NCBI GenBank assembly: GCA_000827265.1
Contig: KN834751.1
Span: forward strand, 899,977-963,976
Direction of reading: 5' to 3'
From: Collybiopsis luxurians FD-317 M1
Lineage: Eukaryota > Basidiomycota > Agaricomycetes > Agaricales > Omphalotaceae
DNA: 64,000 bases
Positions 31,211 to 41,859 of the stretch are shown one piece after another (position 1 is the stretch's first letter; every line of letters starts with the position of its first letter). A model generated the notes under the pieces. That model saw nothing but the letters and a program-made list of their open reading frames with translations. It was not told the origin of the DNA and ran no database searches. The position numbers and the translations under genes were made by a program.

Positions 31211-33297
31211 CTAAACTTTAATAGAGCTTGTGCGATTCGAGACGTCTGTCTCTGTGGCAGCTTTTTCGACTTGATTCTGTCTTTTGCTCTTCAAATTGGA
31301 CCGCTCAATCTATTCAGTTCATGTCAGAATCAACCGTAGCCACTTTCAAAGTTCCCAGCTTTGGGAACCACTTACTGCAAATGAAATTAACAGACTAACT
31401 CCGGCGTAAGCAATTGGCACTATCAGCACCGTACGTATCGCTTTAGCGTATGCCTCGACGACACCATCCAAGGCGTCAGCTGGAACAATACTTCGAAACG
31501 CAGTTGCACCAGCATTCAGAACGATATTGGGGTCGATGGATGGAGCGTATCTGACGACTTCTTTGGCTAGTGCGGCATTGAAGATGCTCTGAGAGATTCC
31601 AAGGGCGACAGCTCCCCCTAGGGACGCGCATAGCATAATCAAACTGGCTGTCAGAATTCAATCAGCGTCTGTTCGAAGAGCGCAAAGTGCGGTCTGGAGC
31701 ACTCACTGGCAATAGGAACTTGCTCAGGGTTCAGACCGACTTGTACCGTCACATAGGGTAGCTGACCTGAACCCCGCCCTATGCCCGCAAGGATTTCATA
31801 GCCAAGCCATTTTGCAGTGGACGAATTGAAGTCCAATGTCGAAAGAAGTCCAGATCCAATAATGTAGAGAACGGCACCAGCCCAGAGAGGAAAGTAGTAA
31901 TTCCCCGTGCGATTGACATATATTCCCGCCAGAAGTGCAACGGCGGTGTTCGAAATGAGATACGGTATTAGCCTTAGACCCGATGTGACCGCAGATGTAT
32001 TCTTGACGGCTTGAAAGTACATCGGAAGGTAGTATTCGTGCCTTGATAAAAACTTGATAAACGGAACCCAAAACAAACGCAAGAAACAGACTCACACATA
32101 GTACGCCATGTTATAAAACAACAAGTAAAGCACGCTGACAAGGACATTGCGTTTACTCGCGACTGAAGGCGGTATGGTGGCACGATCTCCTCTCTTAATC
32201 TGGACAAGCACAAAAATGGGAAGGATGAGAGCTACTCCTAGAAATAGACCCCAAATTTTTGAATTCCTCCATGGATAGACAGCTCCTCCCCATTGCAGAG
32301 CTAGCAGCAAACATATTGTTCCTCCAATAAAGAGTGAAGCGCCGAGGAAATCCAAATTTCCGATTTTTTTTTTCAAAGTGAGCCCAGACTTTCGTTTGGG
32401 TGAGGTGAAGAACGCAGCAATAGTAAAAAATGTGATAGCGCCGATCGGCAAGTTGATGTAAAAGCTCCTAGAAGGGGATTGAATGAGCTTGCATCTCATT
32501 TGGATTCACTTTTCATACCATCGCCACGATACTGTGTCTGTGAATGCGCCTCCCATCAGAGGGCCAACGATAGCTGCGATTGAAAACATAGTAGATACCC
32601 CTCCTATGAACGCAGGCTGCTTTTCGAGAGGAACTGAATAGGCGATAATCGAAACGGTCCCGGAAGCCAACGCGGAGCCTCCGAGGCCAGCCACAGCTCT
32701 GCCAAGAATGAACATCAATGAACTAGTGGCGGAGGCACATATAACTGATCCGACTGCAGTGCACACATCAATATTCGTGTAGGATCCGCTGAAAATCTGA
32801 GACAAACCTTCGAATATCACAAGAGCTGCTAGATAGATGATTTTCAGGTCAAAGACAGTATACAATTTTCCGAATGTTGGCTGGAGAGAAGCCATTACTA
32901 TCATGTAGGCAGATCCGTACCAGCCAACGTCACGGAGAGAGTCAAATACAGTCGTAAGGTGCGGAGCTACGGTAGCTAAAGTGCCTGTCAGAGAAAAGAT
33001 GGCAAAATAGGCGACAGGTTAATAACTCACAAACGACAGTACTGTCCAGAAAGACCTAATGATCCAAATGAATGAGCCCGTTGCAAGCAAAGGATGCGAT
33101 TGACTTACGACCAAGAAAGCTAGACAGACCCCGAGAGTAATGACTGCCAGTCGCGATCCCGACGCGTAATGAACTTCGAATTCGTCATTCTTCGCGTTCT
33201 GGCCAGCATCGTTACTGTCCTTCTTTTCCGAATCCGGGATATCATTATCATTATCATTACTGTTAGGCTTGGAATCCGACATTGAGGATTCTGGCAT
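31211..33297 (-). CDS. MFS multidrug-type transporter (DHA2-like), copy 2
   Basis: Starts at 33297 (MPESSMSDSKPNSNDNDND, a disordered charged N-terminus), then SRLAVITLGVCLAFLVVS as helix 1. Typical motifs follow: VGWYGSAYMIVMASLQPTFG, FILGRAVAGLGGSALASGT (helix 4), the antiporter motif AAIVGPLMGG (helix 5), LALQWGGAVYPWRNSKIWGL and YLPMYFQAVKNTSAVTSGLR. The last exon, IERSNLKSKRQNQVEKAATE, begins after an intron with donor GTAAGT (near 31374) and ends at the TAG at 31211-31213. Copies 2 and 3 are closer to each other than to copy 1 by eye. Probably a proton-driven exporter in the plasma membrane. Confidence 0.87.
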
Positions 33298-33650
33298 CCT
33301 GAGTGAAAATTGAGCCCGGGGTAAGAAAGGCTAGCCCGACGTTCCTGACTCATCGCAACTTTGAATGGGTCACAAGATTGTAAAGGCTTTATTTGTTTTG
33401 AAGTGTGAGGAGAGGACCACCAGAGAAGAATCCACTGATCTTTGCATTAGAAACGATGATGGAGGGCGAATGAAGGCGTTTGGGTCGCGTTAGGGTCGTG
33501 TTAGGGTCACGTTTGATTTCCCACACATAATGTCGCGTACCGACGCGTCGCAGAAATTTCACGTACGTAACGTTCATTAGTATTATTCGTAAATCGTAAG
33601 CTATTATACAGTGACTGTAAGATGTAATGAGTCCAAGTGTCACCCAATAG
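33298..33650. other. Intergenic between MFS copies 2 and 3
   Basis: Promoter region of copy 2 and 3' flank of copy 3. No gene is supported. Confidence 0.4.
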
Positions 33651-35738
33651 TCATCTATATTGATCTGAATCCGTCGGACTGGTACTTCCCTCAGAGTCAG
33701 AAGCAGCAGCCTGTTGCCCCTTCTTCACTTGTAAGCGCTCAATCTAGTAGACAAGTATAAACGAAATTAGCCTCTGAAGATTTGCCCACGAGGTAAGGGT
33801 GACTTACCCCAAGCGCAAGAATTAAACTAAGACCAGCGAAAGCGATAGGCGGTATCATAACAGTTCGGATGGCTTTCGCGTATGCCTCAACCACGCCACT
33901 CAACGCCTCCGCGGGTACGACATCGCGAAATTCGGTGGCGCCCGAGTTCAGAATGATACTCGGATCGATGGATGGGGCATGCTTCAAAAGCTGTTTGACT
34001 AGATCGTTGTTAAATATACTCTGCGAGATAGAAAGGGCGATGGCGCCTCCAAGAGAATTCGAGAGCATGACCAGGCTACCTATTGCATATGTCGCGTTAA
34101 ATCCTGATCGTCAAATCGAAATGGCACTTACTCCCAATAGGAACGTCCTCCGGGGACAAAACAACCTGTACGGCAAAGAAAGGAAGCTGGCCTGCACCGC
34201 GTCCCATGCCGGCTATGATCTGATAGCCAAGCCAGTTGCCAGTACCCGAGCCGACATCCAGAGTCGAAAGAAGGCCACAGCCAATAGTGTAAACGGCAGC
34301 ACCGATCCAGAGAAGAAAATAATAGTAACCAGTGCGGTTAACATAAATACCCATAATAATGGCGACTAAGGTGTTGAACACCAAATAAGGAATAAATCGT
34401 ACACCCGACTGAACTGCCGACGTGTCCTTGACTACTTGAAAATATAGAGGAAGGTAATAAATATGGCTAAGGAAGTCGTTTAATGTTCAGACTAGCAATT
34501 CAAGAGAAAACTCACGTATAAGACGCCATGCTATACAGTAATGCGACAAGAGTACTGATCAGGACAGTACGCTGCTTAACGATTGAGGCTGGCATGGTAG
34601 CTCGCTTGCCTCGCTTAATTTGGACGTAAATGAAAACTGGGAGAATAAGGCCGAAACCAAGGAATAGACCCCAGACCCTAGAATCTGTCCATGCATAGAC
34701 TGCCCCGCCCCATTGAAGGGCAAGCAGCAAGCAGATTATTCCCCCTATGAACAATAAAGCGCCGAAAAAGTCCAAGTTTGCCAGTTTCTCTTTCAGAGAT
34801 AGCTCAGACTTCCTTCGAGGGGCGCTAAAAAACACGAGGACAATGAAGAAAGCGAGACCTCCGACAGGTAAATTGATCCAAAAGCTCCTAGAAGGGGATT
34901 AAATGAGCCTTGGTCTCATTTGAATTATTTTCTTACCATCGCCACGATATCGTGTCCGCGAATGCACCTCCCATCAAAGGGCCAGCAACACTGGCGATAG
35001 CGAACATACTGGATACTAGTGCATTATAAGCTGCTCTCTTTTCCAGCGCTACTGCGTAAGCGATAATGTTGAGGCTTCCGGAAAGCAAAGCTGAGGCGCC
35101 CAGTCCAGCTACCGCTCTCCCGATAATAAACATCAGTGAGCTAGTGGCGGCAGCGCACACGACTGAACCAACTGCAATGAAATTGATCGGCGACTGTCCA
35201 TATAAAGGACGGAAAGGAATGATGCGTACTTTCGAAAATTACAAGGGATGTTAGATAGACCGTTTTCAGGTCGAAAACGGAGTATAGCTTGCCGAATGAA
35301 GGCTGAAGAGATGACAAGACAAGTAGATAGGCGGCGCCATACCAGCCCACGTCCCCAAGAGAATTGAAAACTGTAGTAATGGTCGGTATTACTGTGGCTG
35401 GGAAAATAGCAGATGAATAATTCGCGAAGCAGAAAAGCATGTTGCAGCGTGTACTCACAAATTATGGTGCTATCAAGAGCAACCTGATGATGTGAAATGA
35501 AATCTATCAAGCCGCAGCATTGCAGATAATGACTCACCACGAATAGGCCTAAGCAAACACCTACTGTAATAACTGCCAGTCTTGCCCCCGAAGCATACTG
35601 GACTTCGAGTTCACCGTTCGACTCGACCTGAGCCTCGTAATTAGTCCTCTGAGTCTTCTCTTCGATGACCACCTTTGCTTGCGGCTTTGAATAAACCGCA
35701 ACTTTGGGGACAGATCCACCCTTCGATGACTGGGCCAT
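33651..35738 (-). CDS. MFS multidrug-type transporter (DHA2-like), copy 3
   Basis: The start ATG at 35738 (MAQSSKGGSVPKVAVYSKPQ) is chosen over an upstream in-frame ATG because it gives the same kind of charged N-terminus as its neighbours, followed by helix 1 (RLAVITVGVCLGLFVVS). Motifs: VGWYGAAYLLVLSSLQPSFG, FIIGRAVAGLGASALLSG, the antiporter motif ASVAGPLMGG, LALQWGGAVYAWTDSRVWGL. The end is spliced: after LSLILALG the donor GTAAGT (about 33808) joins an exon IERLQVKKGQQAAASDSEG that stops at 33651. An adjoining read-through frame without this splice would end in SHPYLVGKSSE and is less likely. Confidence 0.87.
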
Positions 35739-36229
35739 CCTGGACGCGAGAAGCGGGAGAAAAAAAAAACTCGCGGCGGGACAAAGCAAGGTTCGCAGGA
35801 ACTTGGCTTTATATCTAGAAAATACCGCGCTGATGTGCCTAGCGAATCAACAACTGCGGGGGCAGTTACGCGTCGAGCTGTTACGAGCACTGGTTTCCAA
35901 CATGGCAGTTTAATTTCAGGGTAATAGAAAGCTAAGCGCATGGTCTCCATTCTTCTCTGTTGGAATTCTTCCCCGAAGAGTCATCTATATCAAACTTTGA
36001 ATTTCGCAGTTGTTCTTGGTCGACGACGATGGAACACGTTTGACAGTCTGCACGGATCCGCCAAGTACCTCCGCACTCTGTGGGAAATTTTTAATCAAGT
36101 AACGCCATCACGTGGTTTTATCCATATATCTGCCAAATTCCTGCTCTGATCCATCTTTGCTTCCTACTCTCACAGTCTTCTCTGTTTCTAGCGACACTCT
36201 ATTCTCGCCTTGGCAGGTTTCTCTCTCCG
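35739..36229. other. Divergent intergenic region between MFS copy 3 (-) and the secreted protein gene (+)
   Basis: The only divergent promoter region around the MFS trio, so control elements for both genes should lie here. I could not identify a specific binding site. Confidence 0.4.
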
Positions 36230-37078
36230 ATGCGCCCTACAATTTCTTTCCTTCTCTGCGTTCTAACCTTGACTAACTGCGTCTATGGCTATCGTCCTTT
36301 CCGCGGCCATCATGATAATTCTGAAGATCTCGCTCAGGACCATAACGCTCCACGCAGCGTATTAACTGAACATCACAATCGCGACCGTTTTACTCAATAT
36401 ATCCCGCCTTCTTTGCTGAGTAATCAACCGCAAATTCCCCCTTCCGGTCCCGATTATCAGCCTGTAGAGCTTTGTCGTAACGGCGACGCAGTATCTCCTA
36501 AGAAGTGGTATCCTACTCGCTCCTCTAGCATTCACGAACGCATCTCTCTACGATCTGAAACTTCTGTGCCAGCAGACCTCGCCGTCCGTCAGATTCATAA
36601 CGCTGACTACAGTTCTTCATCAATGCCGCCATCCAATTCTTTTAACAACAACTCTACCGACCAATCCCATCCGTCGTCTCACGATGAAGCAGGCGGGGCT
36701 GAGTCCAAGTCTGGGAGTGACGACAAGCATCCTAGCTCGAGCGATCACGAGAATCATTCAAGCACCGATAAGCAAGAGCGAGCTACTGTACTGCGACGCC
36801 CGGAATCGATGATGTCCCACGATGACGATTGCTGCTCGCAAGCAAAGTTAAGGAGCATCCAGCGAATTCGAAGGATGCCCAGTCCCGCTGACAGGGAAAA
36901 CTCTCTAGGAACCAGTCCGTCGAATAACGCTGCTAAGCCATCAACAAATGATTCGGACTCGAATACTGCGCTGGGACCTGCTGACAAACCTATGTCCGAC
37001 GATGAGCATAAGGGTCCCGACCCCGATGCGGCTCCGGAACAGGTCGAGCGAAGAACCACTTTTCGCTTCCGTCGTTGA
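36230..37078 (+). CDS. Small secreted disordered protein with dibasic sites
   Basis: A 282-residue intronless protein. Residues 1-20 are a signal peptide (MRPTISFLLCVLTLTNCVYG). The mature part is very polar, Ser/Asp/His/Asn-rich (SSSDHENHSSTDK, SPSNNAAKPSTND), has only three cysteines (one alone and one Cys-Cys pair), and no known fold. It contains several basic pairs where Kex2-like proteases could cut (LRRPE, RIRRMP, ERRTTFRFRR at the very C-terminus). The related ends RRPESMM and RRMPSPAD are only loosely alike, so repeated peptides are not proven. It could be a secreted effector, a peptide precursor or a wall protein; the function is unknown. Confidence 0.7.
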   Translation: MRPTISFLLCVLTLTNCVYGYRPFRGHHDNSEDLAQDHNAPRSVLTEHHNRDRFTQYIPPSLLSNQPQIPPSGPDYQPVELCRNGDAVSPKKWYPTRSSSIHERISLRSETSVPADLAVRQIHNADYSSSSMPPSNSFNNNSTDQSHPSSHDEAGGAESKSGSDDKHPSSSDHENHSSTDKQERATVLRRPESMMSHDDDCCSQAKLRSIQRIRRMPSPADRENSLGTSPSNNAAKPSTNDSDSNTALGPADKPMSDDEHKGPDPDAAPEQVERRTTFRFRR

Positions 37079-37513
37079 ATCCAGGAGTATCGAGTGAATT
37101 GCTACTGTCGGAGATCCAAACTAGGGTAGGAGAAGAATATTGGCCCTTGACGTTTGTATAGTTTGTAAACCATGTATGTACATACATACTTTCGGAACAC
37201 TACATATCTGTGTACTCTAGCCCTACATCGCGAATAACGTTTTTTCTGACTTGTTAAGTACTACAACTGTATATATCCCTGGAGCGGTTGCGAGAACTTC
37301 TTATCAATGGACCACCGTGTCATAGAATTCGCCGACGGCACCCTATACATAGATTCTTCCTTGTTCCCTTCAACTTGACAGTAAATCTGCCACTTCTCTG
37401 TGACCAAACGGCCGAAAGATCCGGTTTCGACACAACGACGCTAGCTTTAAAATCCCTGCAAGGCCAGAGTTGATACTGATTGCTTTATTTTTCGGTACCC
37501 CATCGACGCGATA
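37079..37513. other. Intergenic between the secreted protein and dehydrogenase genes
   Basis: 3' flank of the secreted protein gene and promoter of the dehydrogenase. No gene is seen. Confidence 0.4.
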
Positions 37514-39015
37514 ATGGCATCTCCAAAACCTAGAGTTCTCTTCGTGAATTCACCGACTCATCAAGTTCCACAAGAAGATCTGAGCAGGATCAACGAATTG
37601 GTCGAGTTCTATGTGTGTAATCTTTACCTCTGAACCCGCGCAGAGCATGTAATCATGAATCATCTGTTTGGGTTGAAACGCAGTCGATCGAACAGGATGG
37701 TCATGATGTACTGGCTGAAAGGATAGCGCAAGCCGTCGCTGAAAAGGGTCCGTTTGTTGGTGAGTGCGAACTATAGAGGTTTTACGGTTGGGTTGTTGAT
37801 TAATCCCTCCAGCGTTCGTCATGTTCACCAACTGGTTCAAGCTTCCTTATCCCTGGCCCGTCGATGAGAGTCTCGTCGGTCCACTCATTGATAAGGGATG
37901 CAGAATGTTTACTTGTTCAGGTGCAGGATTCGATTGGGTTCGCTTTCCATCTTAGTTTTTCGATTTCTTGAAAACCTGATTTTCCTCTTCATAGGCGGAT
38001 ATGAACTACTTGACAGCGAAAGGCGCCTACTACGCGACCACCCCGAAAAGTGCTGGTATACGAACCGCAGATAGTGCGGCTTCGATGATTCTGCATGCCC
38101 TGAGGGGTTCATCTGAGAGGGAAGCAGATGCGCGCGCGGGCAAGTGGATAGACCCGAAGAGACCGTTGGCCAAGGATGCCAGGAGCTCTACTTTGGGGAT
38201 TGTTGGGCTGGGTTCTATTGGGAAGCTAGGCAAGTAAGCATACCTCCTCTGTGGATATTTAACTTCATGTACTATATGAACAGTGTCCGAGCATATGCAA
38301 CACTTTGGAATGAAGGTCGTATATTGCAATCGGAAGCGCCTCCCTGCGGAAGAGGAGAATGGGGCAGAGTTCGTGTCCTTTGATGAGCTTCTCGTGCGCT
38401 CCGATGTCATATCGCTTCACTGTCCGTTGAATGAGAGTACACGACATTTGTTGGACAAGCAAGGTGAGTGTAGATATTTTTCGCCAGCTCCCTTTTTTAT
38501 TTCCTGACTCACTCTACTCCCCAGCCTTCAACAAAATGAAAGACGGGGTGATTATCGTGAACACATCTCGAGGAGCGGTCATAGATGAAGACGCGCTTGT
38601 GGAGGCTTTGAATTCCGGGAAAGGTATGCTAATTCGTCTAACTGTGAGGATGATCTATACTTTAACGTGCTCTTCTAGTCCTTCGCGCTTCTTTAGACGT
38701 ATACGAGGTATCAATCGCTTTCTGACTGTACCCTACGAGTCGCTGACTAGTATCTACGACTATTTATAGTTCGAGCCAAAGATCCACCCTGGTCTGCTCA
38801 GCTCATCTCGTACAGTCAGTATCCATTTTGAGTCTTTTGCTTTTGTTTTCGAATTCAATCTTGGTCCATTTTCGCATTGCTCGTAGACGCTACTTCCACA
38901 TATCGCAGTGGCCAATGAGACCTTTTTAAGGGATCAGCACCGTGAGCTTTTGCTCAACTTGGAGACTTTTATCAAGACTGGAAGACCGATCAATGCCGTG
39001 AATGAAATAAAGTAG
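37514..39015 (+). CDS. D-isomer-specific 2-hydroxyacid dehydrogenase (glyoxylate/hydroxypyruvate reductase-like)
   Basis: Starts MASPKPRVLFVNSPTHQVPQ at 37514 and contains several introns. The NAD(P)-binding loop is LGIVGLGSIGK (GxGxxG, about 38196). The segments HCPLNESTRHLL and DGVIIVNTSRGAVIDEDALV follow, the latter with the substrate-binding Arg. LRASLDVYEFEPKIHPGLL supplies the catalytic Glu, and LLPHIAVANETFL the catalytic His. The protein ends NAVNEIK at 39015. The enzymes reduce 2-keto acids such as glyoxylate or hydroxypyruvate with NAD(P)H in the cytosol. The exact substrate cannot be read from sequence. Length of about 340 residues is typical. Confidence 0.9.
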
Positions 39016-39172
39016 ATGAGGTGTCGGCCAAGAAACTGATACCGATTCTAGTAGAGGGATTTTGATCTATACACTTTACAAGCTTAGTTTGCTATGTAGG
39101 CTGCTATATACATGTATAAAGAATGCCGGTAAATATGTCTATAAATATAGCTACCTTACTTACTGGATAGTA

Positions 39173-40852
39173 TCACAACTCATTGCCCGATAACGATCCC
39201 GGGTATGAAGGAGGAGGTAACCCCGCCAAATGGGCATTCTCCGCTAAAAGTAAAGCAATTCTCCTCTGCATCGCCGCGATGTCCTGCATGTCACCACCAG
39301 AGTCGGGGAAAGTCATCGTTGACACGGTGTTGCCTTCCGAAAACCCTGTCACTACTCCCTCCGTTTGTTCGGAATTATTGAGAGTATTTGGATTTGGATC
39401 GTTGCTTGGATTTGAGTCGTTGCTTGGAGTCGGAGGCGATGAAGCTCCGCGAGCGGAGAATCTCCCAGGTAGCAGACTAGGAGAGCATATCTTTTCTGTA
39501 CTGGGCTCCGGGGACGAGGCGTTGAATGGGACTGGAATCATCATACCCGAAGTCCTACGCCCGCTGCTTTCCGTGTCGAATCTGCGATATCGGTTTAGAC
39601 TCCGACCTGCGGGACGGACTTTGTAGATGATGAACAGTATTGCGAGTATCAAGAGGGCAAGGAATACTAAGCCGCCCAGGACACCGCCCACTATCGCTCC
39701 GAATGGAGTGTGAGTGGAACTTGAAGTTGAGAGGGTTGTGTCGGTGGGAGGCGAAGTGTTTGTAGTTCTGTGATAAAAGTCAGTCTGCAAAAAAGTGGAA
39801 TAGAAGTTCAGGAAGGGTTTACGGTGGGACGCTGGCACTATTTGATGGGTTACTTGCAGAGGTTGATCCAATGGCTCCGGTTGGAACCGAGGTAGACTCG
39901 GAGCTGGTGGGACTAGACTTCGTTTTCGTGGGTCCACCTGAGGATAGACTGAGGCTACTGCTGGATGAGGTAGTAGTAGGGAGCGAAGAAGAACTCGAGT
40001 TGGAGGAGGGTACCAAATTTTGAGTGTTCGGCGAGTGGACAGTTGCAGAGGTAAAGGAAGTAATTTGCTTTGTTATATCGATCTGGCTTGCTGTTTCCGA
40101 TCCACTATTGGAGGAACCAGAACCGGGACATCCCTCTGTAGCTTTGAACGGAGATTCATGGTTGCCGGTCTCAGTTAAGTAGTGTGAGGGTGACATCGAA
40201 TGTGGAGAACCTACAAGAAGCAAACTGTTTGGAGGCGGAGTTGCCAGCGTTATCTTGAATGATGAAAGTGAACTGATCGCCTGAAAACTTGGGCTTGAGA
40301 ATATCAAAAGTAGTATCGAGCATAGGCGGACAGACCAGCTAGCACTTGTGGGAAATCGGGTGTAAAAATGTGGGATTGAGTATTTCCGAGGTTTGATCTG
40401 ACATCTGGCAAGCCAGAAGTTCTAGAAGGAAGCTCGTTGTTAGCTATATGAAAGGGCGAGGAGGAAGTTCAGACTCACTTCTAGAATAGTAGGAGGCAAT
40501 TATCGTCGAATGCTTGTACTTCATAGGAACGAATCTCACCTGAGTAAGTTGAAATGGCTCTTCATCCGCAGAAGGTCAGTCAAGTTCTGTCTGCACGATT
40601 GAAGCGACCAAGTTGAAAACAACTCACGTACACCCCCTTGCCATCGCAATGAGATTGAAGCACACGTAATAGAAGATTCCCTTCATCCGGCCAGAGTATG
40701 AGAGAGAGTAGAGAGACCTGCCGAATCACGTACGTATTTAGAAAAGTAATATTCTGACCCAGCACGCCGCATTGGTGAATGCAGATGAACAGCAGAAGCA
40801 AGTATGAAAAGGGCGGATAATGTAGGGAAAAGAGTGTCATTCTAACTCGCAC
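39173..40852 (-). CDS. Single-pass membrane protein with Ser/Thr-rich ectodomain
   Basis: The 5' exon (start 40852) encodes a signal peptide (YLLLLFICIHQCGVLG). Middle exons contain the segment SPKFSGDQFTFIIQDNAGNS and a long Ser/Thr-rich region (SSSSSLPTTTSSSSSLSLSS). A transmembrane helix follows (FGAIVGGVLGGLVFLALLIL, about 39640-39700) with the basic stop-transfer VRPAGRSLNRYRR. The cytoplasmic tail has a coiled patch (MQRRIALLLAENAHLAGLPP) and ends at 39173. This Wsc/Mid2-like architecture is very common in Agaricomycetes and fits a cell-surface sensor or adhesion protein. I do not assign a named family. The 5' exon boundaries (near 40300-40740) are uncertain. Confidence 0.7.
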
Positions 40853-41859
40853 TGCGTCAGAATTCTTGAGAAGGAGCTAGGTGAAGCATGCCAGGCCCAA
40901 AGGATATGAACAAAGCCAATCAAAGTCGTATTTATGCAGGTTGCAGATTCCATCAAAGCGACTGCACGACAGAGATCATTTCTTTCCAAGGAGCAACCAT
41001 CTCTAGTGCGGTGCCCAGGATTGGAGAAGAAACCACGTGTAAACATGATTTATATTCGCTAGATGATGGTATAGAGTCTTTTGGAGAAAATCCAGTTTGT
41101 GATATGAAGTACCCCTGGTAAGTCCACGTATCAACATGGTTTATATTTCACCAGATGATGGTACGCAATCCTTTGAAGAAAACTCAGTCTGCGATAAGAA
41201 GTGGGAAGTGAGATTGTAATAGCAGTTCACGCTGTGATGTTTCCCCGGAATCAGAATCGTGAATCGGTGATTTGGAGCAGTTTCGATTGACTCGTTTGAG
41301 GTCCTCTCTACAACATGAGCCTGTAACGATAATTAACTGTAGTAAAGAGACAGGTCCATGCACAGCTGAAAGATCCTTCCGGAGACAGGTAACGCGTTGA
41401 GGCAAACAAAACAAAAGAAAACCAAGGCCTCCGTTCGGGGAGGGCGGACAACATGGAAAAGAAGCGCCCATTTACGTAAAGTGGCTGTGTCCTGGATCTG
41501 CCATGTAAGGAAATACCCCGACGCCTCCTTACTTCCAACGATGATCTCCAAGGCTCAGCGGAATCCACTCCATCTTTACACAGCAAAAGTGAAATCTAAA
41601 GGGTAATAATCCTTGCATCAGCTAGGAAAGTCTTCAAAATCACCGAAATTTGATTACGTTATGGCCGGAAGGAGAACAATAACGAACTCCTTGTTCAATT
41701 ATTGGGCGCATGCCGTGAAAAGAACAATGAAAGCTGGGACTACAATGACCGGCTGCGAGGAAGACTCAAAAGGTTCAGTACACCGGACCTTTCCCCCATT
41801 TCTTTTCACGACCTCCACGTTTATTCCTGCGTTTTCGTCGTCGCCGGTCGACCTCTGGC
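40853..41859. other. Intergenic region with an imperfect tandem duplication
   Basis: Upstream of PRM1 (+) and of the membrane protein (-), so this is a divergent promoter region. It contains a diverged duplication with a period of 91 bases (annotated separately). No complete gene is recognised. Confidence 0.5.
41033..41204 (+). repeat. Imperfect direct repeat with period 91
   Basis: Copies begin at 41033 and 41124. Both read CCACGT, then AACATG.TTTATATT, then AGATGATGGTA, GA.AA.CAGT and TG.GATA.GAAGT. Translated, the two copies read KHDLYSLDDGIESFGENPVC and NMVYISPDDGTQSFEENSVC, so substitutions largely keep the encoded residues. That suggests an ancestral coding repeat, although the first copy now stops after KYPW and no full gene was found. 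Confidence 0.6.

Noticed and set aside
33480..33515. Two TTAGGG motifs, reminiscent of telomere repeats
   Set aside because: Only two copies, not in tandem array, in an ordinary promoter region. Not an interstitial telomere.
24373..35738. Secondary-metabolite gene cluster including MFS genes, GH92 and others
   Set aside because: No PKS, NRPS, terpene cyclase or other core enzyme is present. The MFS trio alone does not make a cluster.
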